A stretch of 64,000 nucleotides of DNA. It comes from Bacteroidales bacterium. GTDB taxonomy: Bacteria; Bacteroidota; Bacteroidia; Bacteroidales; WCHB1-69. The position numbers and the translations under genes were made by a program. Shown here piece after piece: positions 25,666-34,604 of this stretch; within the stretch, counting starts at the first letter, position 1; each line of letters opens with the position of its first letter. The stretch lies in assembly GCA_017525245.1 (NCBI GenBank), contig JAFXTE010000077.1, positions 1-64,000 on the forward strand. The letters are read 5' to 3'. The notes beneath the pieces are model-generated. The model ran no database searches, was not told the origin of the DNA, and saw only the letters and a program-made list of their open reading frames with translations.

Positions 25666-27933
25666 CTAATTAAATATGGATAAATTATAATGATTCAATA
25701 CATCTTGTAATTCAGTAATGGTGTTGTTCAGATTCTCCGACAGTAATGCAAAATCTCGAACTCTTTTCAACTCGCTTTCTACAAGCCCTTTTTCTAATGT
25801 ATAACATTCACCTTCAAACACATTATCCGGAACAACAATGAGATCGTGTATAACAGCGAAACGTTTGTCTTTGTGCGTGCGCAGAACACGGCCACGACGT
25901 TGGATGAATTGACGCGGGTTTCCTGTACTCGCACAGAAAATAGCCAATTCGCTTCTTGGCACATCGATACCCTCGTCCAAACATTTCATCGAGGTAAGCA
26001 CATCGATGCTACCATCAGCAAACTCTTTGAGCATGGCATCCCGGTCGGTGGATTCAGAGGTGAACTGGCGGACGACGATATGAGAATCCAAGTCGCGGAC
26101 AATGCGGGTGAAATCGTCAATAAGATGCTCGGTTTCGGGATCCGTTGCAATGGTGTCTAACTGGTCGAAAATGTCCGCCTCGTAGTTGTCGGGCATATTG
26201 CCCTCCGGTACATAGACTAACGTATATTTCAGACTGCCCCTTTCTAACATTCGCTGTTGGAGAATCTGCTGGAAAACAGTCAACTTGTTGACCGCTTTAT
26301 GAATGATGCGTTTGCGTCTCAACAAGAGCATTTTCAGCATCTCCTGACTCTTTTCGTCTTGATAACCCATCATTTTTGCGATCTTCCCAGAAAGTTCAAC
26401 GTAGTCATCCATTTCGTTCTCGGTCAGACGGACAATGTGAGGATAGTAGTAATAACGGCACAATGCACCTTTCCGGATCGCTTCGTCCATTGTGTACTCG
26501 AACGTATAGTGGTCATCACAACCGAAAAAATCCATCAGCTTCCGGTTACCTATTTCGTCATATTGGCGTTCTGGTGTGGCGGAAAGACCAATTCGCCGCA
26601 AATACTTTATCTCTGGCAAGCGCTTGACCGTCAATCCACCACCCATGTTGTGGGCTTCGTCCGCAATAAGCAGCAATTTGCTTTTCGGAAATTGGTTCAA
26701 CTCCATGAATACTTCGGAACGCACAAAAGAAGCATACGTGGATATGATGATGTAAGACAATTTGTTGCTGCTGTTACTCAATTCGAGCAATCTCAGATTG
26801 GCAATAGCGGATTTCCATCTGTTATATTTGGAACAGACTTTAATTATATTGCTGAAATTAAATTTTTTACACTCGACTTCCCACTGCTCTACAAGCGTGA
26901 TAGTTGGAACAAGAATAATGGCCTTGTAAAAATCAAACTTCTTGTATATCTCCAACAAACAGTTCAAAGCCGTAATAGTTTTACCAGTTCCTGTTGCCAT
27001 AGCGAACAATCCCTTTTGTCCGTTGTTCTTCCAATTCTCGAACGCTTGCTTCTGATAATCTCTCGGACCGGATTTATATGGGAAACAAGGTTCGTGATTT
27101 TGGAGAATTCCGCTTCCTATTTTTGCTTTTATTTTCTCAATTTCTCTCTCAACCTTGATTTTGGCTATTCCCAATGCTTTAATCACAGTCTGGGGCAAAC
27201 TTTTGACAGAAATGTCTTGTTGAATGAATTTATACTCATCTTCCAAAAGTTCTCTAAGTTCTTTATTCTTGAAAGCTCCTTCTATGCGTGTTCTAACCTT
27301 ATCGGTAGGAATAAACACAACGCTTTCATCTTTACCCGTGAAAACGAGTTCGAAATCATCCATTAGCGAATTAATCGTAGCCGTAGAAGTGTCTCCGTCC
27401 CAATCACATGAAACGGTTAAACTTTCGAGATTGTCAATCAACGCCGATCGGGAAAAATTACATGATCCATCAAAGCCCACTTTGTTCAAGCCGTCGCTAA
27501 AAACACCTGTTTTCGTATGGGAAATTCCAACGCCCTCTTTGGGAGCAACAATCCTTATCTCCAAACGATTGTTGCGGATTAACCATGCTAAGCAGTCAAA
27601 AAAGTGGGTATCTCGTTCCGACAATGTATTCTTTAATTGTTCAATATTTGTAATATCAAAATATGGTATTGGAACATCCAATTCTCCGTTGGCAATCGCC
27701 TTCTTGTCTTCTTCAGTCAGAATGTCATTCACAATCAATCTCATACGACCTCCATTGTACAAGAACGAAGCAAAACCGTATGATAACACATTGATGGCTG
27801 ATGAGGAAAAGAAACCGAGCATCAAATCGAATTGGGTTGAATTGCACAAACAATCAGAGAAGAAACCGACAGGTTCCCACTCGGTACGCGACTTGTATCG
27901 CCGATGAACTGGAAAATTTACTTCTTTAAGCAT
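25666..27933 (-). CDS. PLD-like nuclease fused to SF2 helicase
   Basis: 755 residues. The N-terminal region has a phospholipase-D-type motif: SHTKTGVFSD near 137-146, then GFDGSCNFSRSAL, matching HxK...(D/G)SxN. The rest is a superfamily 2 helicase: Walker A ATGTGKT near 315, ADEAH near 423, GLSATPERQ near 445, and motif VI QRRGRVLRT near 677. PLD-SF2 fusions (ResIII-like) occur in several defence systems, where they translocate on and cut DNA. The gene starts 1 base after the acidic protein gene and ends 6 bases before the 77-aa gene. It is the most probable effector or translocase of the system besides the HNH protein. Confidence 0.87.
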   Translation of the reverse strand: MLKEVNFPVHRRYKSRTEWEPVGFFSDCLCNSTQFDLMLGFFSSSAINVLSYGFASFLYNGGRMRLIVNDILTEEDKKAIANGELDVPIPYFDITNIEQLKNTLSERDTHFFDCLAWLIRNNRLEIRIVAPKEGVGISHTKTGVFSDGLNKVGFDGSCNFSRSALIDNLESLTVSCDWDGDTSTATINSLMDDFELVFTGKDESVVFIPTDKVRTRIEGAFKNKELRELLEDEYKFIQQDISVKSLPQTVIKALGIAKIKVEREIEKIKAKIGSGILQNHEPCFPYKSGPRDYQKQAFENWKNNGQKGLFAMATGTGKTITALNCLLEIYKKFDFYKAIILVPTITLVEQWEVECKKFNFSNIIKVCSKYNRWKSAIANLRLLELSNSSNKLSYIIISTYASFVRSEVFMELNQFPKSKLLLIADEAHNMGGGLTVKRLPEIKYLRRIGLSATPERQYDEIGNRKLMDFFGCDDHYTFEYTMDEAIRKGALCRYYYYPHIVRLTENEMDDYVELSGKIAKMMGYQDEKSQEMLKMLLLRRKRIIHKAVNKLTVFQQILQQRMLERGSLKYTLVYVPEGNMPDNYEADIFDQLDTIATDPETEHLIDDFTRIVRDLDSHIVVRQFTSESTDRDAMLKEFADGSIDVLTSMKCLDEGIDVPRSELAIFCASTGNPRQFIQRRGRVLRTHKDKRFAVIHDLIVVPDNVFEGECYTLEKGLVESELKRVRDFALLSENLNNTITELQDVLNHYNLSIFN

Positions 27934-27934
27934 A

Positions 27935-28288
27935 TTAATTCTCTTTTTCTTTTAAAAACAATTCAATACCTTTAGCCACAAAAACATCCACTTCCTCATC
28001 AGTCATTTCATCATAACAAAAGGACTCATCTTCTGAACAATCACCTATTACATCCTCTGGATATAGATGTCCTTTGGGCCACATAAACTCTTCTCCAACG
28101 GATTCTGCTATTTTGCTAATCGAAGGAGTTCCATCTTCTTCGAAAAACTCTGCTCTTTGACAACAAACATCCTCTTCAGACATTTCTTCAACGTATTCAG
28201 TCCAGGAGTTGTATAATTCAATCGCCCGATTATACACTGTATTGGAAATAAGTCCCCCAACTTTTAAAAACAACTCGGATTTATTCAT
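27935..28288 (-). CDS. Small acidic protein of the defence operon
   Basis: 117 residues from the ATG at 28286-28288, which has AGAG six bases upstream; an earlier ATG at 28318 would overlap the DndC-like gene and gives a poor extension. The protein is strongly acidic (many Asp/Glu, e.g. YVEEMSEEDV and CSEDESFCYDEM) with several cysteines. No domain recognised. Acidic small proteins in such operons can be DNA mimics or inhibitors of their own nuclease, but nothing in the sequence proves that. It is followed 1 base later by the helicase gene. Confidence 0.6.
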   Translation of the reverse strand: MNKSELFLKVGGLISNTVYNRAIELYNSWTEYVEEMSEEDVCCQRAEFFEEDGTPSISKIAESVGEEFMWPKGHLYPEDVIGDCSEDESFCYDEMTDEEVDVFVAKGIELFLKEKEN

Positions 28289-28296
28289 AAGCATCT

Positions 28297-29397
28297 CTAT
28301 ATAAAACAATTTGTACACATAATATCATCACCAAGTATATCAACGAGTGTGGCCCCTTTACTCTGTTTGCGATTCTCCTCCTGGCGCTTAATCACATCAA
28401 GTTTGATTTGACGCACTCTCTCGGGTCTACACAATTCTTTCAAGCTCTCATTTTGATTCCAGGTATAGCCATCTTTCTCGAATTCCATCGCTTTCTGATA
28501 TAGATCCGGATGTTGTTCATACAGCCAGACCCATTCGATCTTCTGTTGAAAAAAACAGAAGTAGCACCCTGAGCGACTGCGACAGTATGTGCCCGTTTTA
28601 CCGTCAACCTCAAAAGGAATCTCTTCATAATAGGCAGGAACACCGACTCCACTCTCCCTTAACAATCTGAAAATGTCATCTTTCACTAAGACATCTGTAT
28701 TGTCCAGCAATGGGAAATTATTCAATTGTCCTATAGGGTAGTCTGTCGTTTTCAAAAACTCAAACACGACGTGGTTGAACAATTTGACATCGTAATCAAG
28801 CAAAGCATTCATTTTCTTTGAGTAATAGAAATGCTTAGATAGAGGCTGTCTAACAGTCGTCATAATATCTTCTTTGAGAATAGTGTTTGGACAAAGACTA
28901 TCATAAATGGCAATTAGCTGTTCTAAATTATCGTTGTGAAGAATTTTGTTGACGACATCAATGCTCCAAATATTCTTACGAAAAGGAAATACTGCTTGAA
29001 TGTTCGGTTTCGAAGATATATACCCGTCCCTGTCCTCATCTCCTCGTATACCCACATACGAAACTGCCAAATCTTCTCCGACATATTTTTCAAATTCTGC
29101 CAATTTCATCTTCTGGGTACACCATCGAGCTTGGGGAGATGGAAGGAAACCACCATTTGCCTTGAGGAAATGATGAAATGGTGTTGGTTCAGGGCTGTCT
29201 TCGGCAGCTCTTAACTTGTTGATTTTTCCCAGATATGCTTCTAAACGATCTATCAACATTTCCGTTTCGGCAAGTTCACATCCCGTGTCCGAATTGTAGA
29301 ATTCTATAGGCAAAGACGGATACCGCTGTTTCATGTAGATAGCTAATGCGGCACTGTCTTTGCCTCCTGATATGCCCAATATGTGCCTGATTTTCAT
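28297..29397 (-). CDS. DndC-like PAPS-reductase-fold protein (putative DNA sulfurtransferase)
   Basis: 366 residues. The ATP-pyrophosphatase P-loop SGGKDS is at residues 10-15. Cysteines at 93 (RWCTQK) and at 272, 278 and 281 (CRSRSGCYFC) match the four-cysteine iron-sulfur cluster pattern of DndC, the enzyme that activates the DNA backbone for sulfur insertion. A further CxxC lies at the extreme C-terminus (361/364), which I do not recall from DndC. Its start overlaps the stop of the large ATPase gene by 4 bases. No cysteine desulfurase (DndA) is encoded nearby; a housekeeping IscS could supply sulfur. A BREX type 4 BrxP-like role is the main alternative, but no PglZ is present. Confidence 0.85.
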   Translation of the reverse strand: MKIRHILGISGGKDSAALAIYMKQRYPSLPIEFYNSDTGCELAETEMLIDRLEAYLGKINKLRAAEDSPEPTPFHHFLKANGGFLPSPQARWCTQKMKLAEFEKYVGEDLAVSYVGIRGDEDRDGYISSKPNIQAVFPFRKNIWSIDVVNKILHNDNLEQLIAIYDSLCPNTILKEDIMTTVRQPLSKHFYYSKKMNALLDYDVKLFNHVVFEFLKTTDYPIGQLNNFPLLDNTDVLVKDDIFRLLRESGVGVPAYYEEIPFEVDGKTGTYCRSRSGCYFCFFQQKIEWVWLYEQHPDLYQKAMEFEKDGYTWNQNESLKELCRPERVRQIKLDVIKRQEENRKQSKGATLVDILGDDIMCTNCFI

Positions 29398-32300
29398 TGT
29401 TTGATCTTTTTGTTGAGGATAGACAGTAAAGTGCAGACATCCAAATTGTTGTCTCCTGAGAGGAGTTGATTAATGCGCTCTTCTAATTTGGTTGACTTAT
29501 CCTTATCACTCTTAGGGAGGATGTATGTCTGCGTATGAAATGTTTCTCCCTTGCTAGAAACCATGTCAAATGAATATGCCTCAAAGCCTGTCAAATCATC
29601 TGTCTTTTTGGATATATCAGCATACTTTTCACATTCACGAAACATATAAACGAGATCATTCGAGAGTTTCTCTTCCTCCTCATCTTTAAGAGATTCCAAT
29701 TTATGGTCTAACACCACGTAACAAATGGATTGGAACCATAAAGTCCGATTATCATATTCTGTCATAACATGGTGGTAGAACTCTTTTAATTTGTCTGTCA
29801 AAAGGTATGTTTTAACCGATGACAATCTTTCTTGAACTTCTTGGACATACTTTTCGTAATCTCCATTTTGAAGTCCAAACTCATCGACGACCCGTTCTTC
29901 AATTCTGTCTATCAGTTGGCTATAGCAAGAACGGAGTTCTCTAATTGACCTGTGAATTAGAGCCCCATAACTTTCCAAAGACTTACTATCAGAAAGATTT
30001 CTCTTATCAAATCCTAAAGCTTCCGGCAAATCTTCAAAAAATGCCTTTTCCGGATCTTTGGCCGTCGCGAGAACGTTTCGGAAACGCTCGGTGGTCTGGT
30101 GGTCGAATTTTCGTGTATGTTTAGCATATTCATTTAGTCGCTTGTAAAAAAAGAGAAACGGCTTGATTGTTTCGATAAAATTATCCGTAGTTATTGATAA
30201 TTCCTCTCCCAAATTCACATACTTCCGATACTGGTTAAAGAAGTCAAGACTGACACCATCTAACGCAAATGCCTTAACTGTATAGTTTGAGGGCTGTCTT
30301 TGTAAGAGTTCAAAGAATGCCATATCAACAACAGGAATATAGGATCCCGTTGAGACATCATGCAGAGCATAATCTTGACGTTTAATAAACAAATATGTCG
30401 GCATCCAAAAGTCAATAAAACCTTGTTTCAGTTTGTATGGTTTTTGTGAAAGAAGTTTAATTAGTTCAGAAATTCGTCTTGGTTTATTAATCGTGCTTTT
30501 CAAGAAAGTCTCGCAGGCGTTCCACAGCGGCATAATTCCATCGTTTTTTGGAGAATCGTGAAGGAAACCTTCTTTGTGCAGCCCAGTATTTTTCAACAAA
30601 GAGCAATAGATGGTCTTCTCTGGAGGAAACTTGTTCTCTTCAAATCCCAAGTCCGATTCCGAATGATGTTCCACTAATGCCGTGAGATAGTTCTTTTTAG
30701 CCAAAGATATGGTACTGCTCAGTTTTTGTCTGTTGAATAGTTCGTTGATGAGGACAGGTGTCTTAGAATAGATAGTGTCACAGACAAAGGACAACAACTT
30801 GTTGAAATCCATAAAGTTTGACACCTTGTATGTTTCACCCTGGAAAATCCAATCCACTTGACCTTTGTATGCGAACAGACAGTCACTGATTGCTTTGTTC
30901 AACAAGGTTTCCTCATATTCAACCAACTTTTCAATTTCATTATACGCAACACGATCCCCGTTTTTGTCTATCAAAACTTTCTCGAGAATGTATTTGTATT
31001 TCTGAATGTTGTACAAATGATCAACCAAATTCTCTGTGTTTTTGAAATACACATAGATAATAGCTTCTCCATCATTTTCACGACTAAAATCCTTGACTCT
31101 TTCCAAAAAATCAGGAGATTGATTGAAAATCAGTTCTATAAAGCCATCGGTATCACCTGTGGGCGACAGTAATATTGGTTCTTCCCTTATTTCATATTCA
31201 AAAAAGCGAGGTGTCCCTTTTTGATAATAATGTGCTTTAACGGGAGCTATGCGTTTGTTTATGAAACTTCTTAAATCATCAATGAAATCCGCAGGACGTG
31301 ACACAATTGATCCTGCTCTGAGTACTTCCGCTTCTAAATCGACATCTGTGCCATCAAACAGAAGCAATCGACTTTTATATTCAGCATATCTGATGATTTT
31401 TGCATTACGAAGACGTTGAATGATGTATGTCGCGTTCTCCACATCCATAGCATTGGTAGCATAGTCGCACATCTGTGATTCAGAAAGACGGAAACTTGCC
31501 TTTCCGAATAAATTCAACAATCCAATAGCTTTCAATATCTTGACCGCATTCGACATATCAATAGCGTTATCCCATGGCAAACCTTCCGCACGCTCGACAG
31601 CCACTTGCATAGAGCTCCAACTCATAGAATCAGTATTTGCATCTTTCAGATATGAGTAGAAGTTGTAAACAATATAATCATAGACATTTGCAAGATTATA
31701 CGAACATCTTTCACTTGGTTCAAAATCCTGAATAGAATTGGAACCTCGGGTTGACAAGAAAGAGAAAAGGGATCGTTCGTTTTGACCATAACGATGGATG
31801 GCGGAAGTGATAGTGTAAGCAGAAAAAGCATCCAAGGGATATAGTTGCAATGCAGTCTCCTCGGAAAAAGTATTTGCTAAAAGTCCAGTTTCCTGAGAAA
31901 GTCGATACAGACGTTGTGCATTTGCTGTTTCTGAGTTATTATGGTCGTGCAAAAGTTGTTTAGAAGCCAAAAACAACAGTTGCTCTACAGGTTCCACAAA
32001 TGCTATTTCCATAAAACGTCCCTTGACTTTCTGCCACTCGTTTTTTTGCGCTTCAGTCAAATCCTTTGAGTATGCGCCAAAATTTTGATGCAGTGTGGTA
32101 AGAAGTAAGATGTTTCTGGAAGGATGATTAACAAATTCCGCCAACTTTTGCATGAAGTACAATTCTCGCTCAGGATTGTTCTTCGCAGCGTGTTCCAAAA
32201 TTTTACCAAATTCATCCACAACTATTACCAAAAATTTATTCTCTGATTCTACTTTTCTGTAATAGGCTTTCAATTCATCAAGAACACTTTGTGAAGTCCC

Positions 32301-32630
32301 TTCTACATGCAATTTTTGCCCCAACAAAGTTGACAGTTCTTGGTAATCTCCAACAATATTAAGTATCATGTACCCTTTAGCGGATGAGAGATTCGATGAG
32401 TTTAATAGCCGTGGTTGCCTGTTCGTCCTTTTCAAATCGGACTCTAAAGCCAACAAAAAGCTCGACTTCCCTGTCCCGTATGTGCCAATTATAGTAAATG
32501 AGTGTATGCCGGATTTGTAGCCGTCAACAATTGCGCTAACGGATTTCAATCCATTAGGCGTGACAACGTATTGCATCGCGCTTGGGAAACCATCTTCTAT
32601 ATTTGCCGACAGACTAAAGGACTGATTCAT
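29394..32630 (-). CDS. Large P-loop ATPase of the defence operon
   Basis: 1078 residues. Walker A GTYGTGKSS at 49-57 and Walker B LVIVVDEFGK near 136-145 mark an AAA/STAND-type ATPase at the N-terminus. The remaining 800 residues are helical with no motif I can name. Large ATPases of this sort (in the style of BrxC/PglY or DUF499) form scaffolds in defence complexes. Its start overlaps the DUF4007 gene stop by 17 bases, and its stop overlaps the DndC-like start by 4 bases, so these three are translationally coupled. The function is probably ATP-driven loading or remodelling on DNA. Full-length and apparently intact. Confidence 0.78.
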   Translation of the reverse strand: MNQSFSLSANIEDGFPSAMQYVVTPNGLKSVSAIVDGYKSGIHSFTIIGTYGTGKSSFLLALESDLKRTNRQPRLLNSSNLSSAKGYMILNIVGDYQELSTLLGQKLHVEGTSQSVLDELKAYYRKVESENKFLVIVVDEFGKILEHAAKNNPERELYFMQKLAEFVNHPSRNILLLTTLHQNFGAYSKDLTEAQKNEWQKVKGRFMEIAFVEPVEQLLFLASKQLLHDHNNSETANAQRLYRLSQETGLLANTFSEETALQLYPLDAFSAYTITSAIHRYGQNERSLFSFLSTRGSNSIQDFEPSERCSYNLANVYDYIVYNFYSYLKDANTDSMSWSSMQVAVERAEGLPWDNAIDMSNAVKILKAIGLLNLFGKASFRLSESQMCDYATNAMDVENATYIIQRLRNAKIIRYAEYKSRLLLFDGTDVDLEAEVLRAGSIVSRPADFIDDLRSFINKRIAPVKAHYYQKGTPRFFEYEIREEPILLSPTGDTDGFIELIFNQSPDFLERVKDFSRENDGEAIIYVYFKNTENLVDHLYNIQKYKYILEKVLIDKNGDRVAYNEIEKLVEYEETLLNKAISDCLFAYKGQVDWIFQGETYKVSNFMDFNKLLSFVCDTIYSKTPVLINELFNRQKLSSTISLAKKNYLTALVEHHSESDLGFEENKFPPEKTIYCSLLKNTGLHKEGFLHDSPKNDGIMPLWNACETFLKSTINKPRRISELIKLLSQKPYKLKQGFIDFWMPTYLFIKRQDYALHDVSTGSYIPVVDMAFFELLQRQPSNYTVKAFALDGVSLDFFNQYRKYVNLGEELSITTDNFIETIKPFLFFYKRLNEYAKHTRKFDHQTTERFRNVLATAKDPEKAFFEDLPEALGFDKRNLSDSKSLESYGALIHRSIRELRSCYSQLIDRIEERVVDEFGLQNGDYEKYVQEVQERLSSVKTYLLTDKLKEFYHHVMTEYDNRTLWFQSICYVVLDHKLESLKDEEEEKLSNDLVYMFRECEKYADISKKTDDLTGFEAYSFDMVSSKGETFHTQTYILPKSDKDKSTKLEERINQLLSGDNNLDVCTLLSILNKKIKQ

Positions 32631-33483
32631 AATAACGATCTAAAACGTTCATTTTATCTAAAGAATGGATAATTTGTAATTGTCGTACACCTGCCACATC
32701 ATTATATGCCAATGCGTCGGGATATAAATCAGCAAGCTTCTTTGCCATTTCCAGTATCTCAAGATTATTCATACAAAATACAAGACCAAGTTCTTGTAAT
32801 TGGTCAAAAGAAATGCTAAAATTGCCTGAATCAACATCAGAAAGAAGAGCAAAGAGAAAACAATGCGGTGGAATCTGACGTTTCCCATCAACATTAAAAT
32901 AATAGGTCTTATTTTCTTCTTTTTGACGAAGTAAATCAAGGTCTATAAGCAGGTTGGAATATTCTTCGTGAGATTGAGGTGCATGGGGTAGAGTATAATT
33001 CTGGAAGAGGACTCCTATGTCTTTCTTTACCGTGTTTGGATTGAACAGCTTTTCCGATCCTTGTTCAACCATCTTCCTTTTGATGAAATTCAGTATGTGT
33101 TCACGTTCAAATTCTTTTCTTTCTTTTTGGTAATCAACAAAGAACAAAGAATATAACGATGCAATACGGCTATGGACAATGAGAAAATGCAACAGCCAAA
33201 GGGTTCCTGAGTCTTCCAAGAATGGGTCTTTCCCTGTTTCACTGTCAAAAAGATAATCCGCCATAGCTGTTGGTTTGTTGTCTTCAATTAGAGAAAAGGC
33301 CTTTAACCAATAGCGAATGGCAGTAACCATATTCTTGCCAACACCCAAATGTATTACAGCATCTGGCGAGTTAAAGTCATGACCATCCTTAATAAAATCA
33401 TACCCCTTCTTCAGCCATAGTGATTTGCAAGGGAATGATTCATGCCCTGAGAACACATATCGGTTTTTTTCCTGTTTGTCCAT
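32614..33483 (-). CDS. DUF4007 family protein
   Basis: 289 residues from the ATG at 33481-33483. The signature YVFSGHESFPCKSLWLKKG (residues 9-27) and LGVGKNMVTAIRYW near 47-60 are those of DUF4007, a family I know mainly from defence islands, including loci with DndC-like proteins. The N-terminal third looks like a winged-helix or DNA-contacting domain. It is the first gene of the operon and overlaps the large ATPase by 17 bases. The frame is open further up to 33648, but that stretch shows no family similarity and is treated as leader. Confidence 0.85.
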   Translation of the reverse strand: MDKQEKNRYVFSGHESFPCKSLWLKKGYDFIKDGHDFNSPDAVIHLGVGKNMVTAIRYWLKAFSLIEDNKPTAMADYLFDSETGKDPFLEDSGTLWLLHFLIVHSRIASLYSLFFVDYQKERKEFEREHILNFIKRKMVEQGSEKLFNPNTVKKDIGVLFQNYTLPHAPQSHEEYSNLLIDLDLLRQKEENKTYYFNVDGKRQIPPHCFLFALLSDVDSGNFSISFDQLQELGLVFCMNNLEILEMAKKLADLYPDALAYNDVAGVRQLQIIHSLDKMNVLDRYYESVL

Positions 33484-33733
33484 TTTTTGTATTCTTCCGC
33501 GCCATAATAAAGAAGCGTGAACCACTTTATTTTCTGTCAAGGCTCCGGAATGGCCTGCGGCAACAATAAAGTAACTCCACGCCCAAGCGCAGACATCACT
33601 CTTTGCTGTTGCCGCTTCAAAATTTTCCGGATTCTGACAGGCACACAAAAAGACAATGCTTTCGTATAAGTTATCGTATAAAGAAGTCCCCTTCTCTTAT
33701 AGGCAATTCAATTTGGTTAATATTAATAAACCG

Positions 33734-33741
33734 CAAAAATA
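33734..33741 (-). promoter_or_regulatory. Candidate -7 box of the nine-gene operon
   Basis: Reads TATTTTTG on the minus strand. If used, the transcript would carry a leader of about 240 bases before the DUF4007 start codon. The 33484-33906 gap contains no other gene I can support. It includes short repeats of AATAAAG and the divergent start region of the next lipoprotein gene. Confidence 0.4.
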
Positions 33742-33906
33742 GCATTTTTCCGCATACATTCTGCCAAAAACGCACATTTTTTTGCACCCATACCCCTCTC
33801 GCTGACACTTCCTGTCATTGCGTTTTTCCCAATCCACTGCCACACGGTGTACACCGACGTGTTGTTATTTTGCATCGTCAAATCAATCACCGAAAAAAGA
33901 AACATT

Positions 33907-34539
33907 ATGATGAAAAAAGCAATGTCATTACCCTTGGCTATCATCTGCTCGGCCTTATTGCTGACAAGCTGTGGCATGTTCACCTATCCGAACTATTCGG
34001 TCTCCCTTTGCAAGGTGGAACGCCCGGAGGATGCCAAAAATCAGTTCGGAGAAACCAAAATCGTGAGTTTCAACGATGAAAACCTTACTAAGTACTCCTT
34101 TGAAGATGAGTACATTAAAATTGTTTGGTATGTGAGTCGAACTTCCCTGCATTTTCAGCTCACCAATAAATCCCAACATTCAATCAAGATTCCGTGGGAT
34201 GAAGTGGTTTATGTGGATATCAAAGGACAGACGGGGCGCGTGATGCATTCAGGAATCAAGTATATTGACCGAAACAACTCCCAGCCAGCATCGGTGGTTC
34301 CCCGTGGCGCTTCAATTTCTGATCTGGTTATGCCGACCGACAATGTTTATTATGTGTCAGGTCAATATGGGGGATGGTCGGAACACCCTCTGCTGCCGAA
34401 ATATACAACAACGGAGGAAATCCAGTCGAGTGGAGTAGTGGGGAAATCAATGAAAGTGCTGTTCCCTGTCGTGATAGAGAATGTGACCAACGAATACACT
34501 TTCGAATTCTGTATAGATGGTGCTACTGTTGGGCAGTAA
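33907..34539 (+). CDS. Predicted lipoprotein, unknown function
   Basis: 210 residues with a lipobox LLTSC (Cys22 counted from the ATG at 33907; a second ATG follows directly at 33910). The mature domain is beta-rich, around the level of NTNKSQHSIKIPWDEVVYVD, resembling small immunoglobulin-like or FxLYD-type envelope proteins, but no family is certain. It is divergent from the nine-gene operon and convergent with the WYL regulator. It may mark the right border of the AT-rich island. Confidence 0.7.
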   Translation: MMKKAMSLPLAIICSALLLTSCGMFTYPNYSVSLCKVERPEDAKNQFGETKIVSFNDENLTKYSFEDEYIKIVWYVSRTSLHFQLTNKSQHSIKIPWDEVVYVDIKGQTGRVMHSGIKYIDRNNSQPASVVPRGASISDLVMPTDNVYYVSGQYGGWSEHPLLPKYTTTEEIQSSGVVGKSMKVLFPVVIENVTNEYTFEFCIDGATVGQ

Positions 34540-34604
34540 TCATCATATTTTTCCGGCAATTTCGCGAAATCTTACGCCTCTACCCTCGTCACCATAAAGT
34601 CCTC

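Noticed and set aside
21656-33483. BREX or DISARM system
   Set aside because: No PglZ-type phosphatase, no DNA methyltransferase and no BrxL/Lon protein; DndC/DndD-like proteins point elsewhere.
33484-33648. N-terminal extension of the DUF4007 protein
   Set aside because: The extra 55 residues look random and the DUF4007 signature begins a few residues after the ATG at 33483.
19691-34604. Integrative element with integrase and attachment sites
   Set aside because: No integrase, transposase or mobilisation gene is present, and I could not find a matching direct repeat at the two borders.
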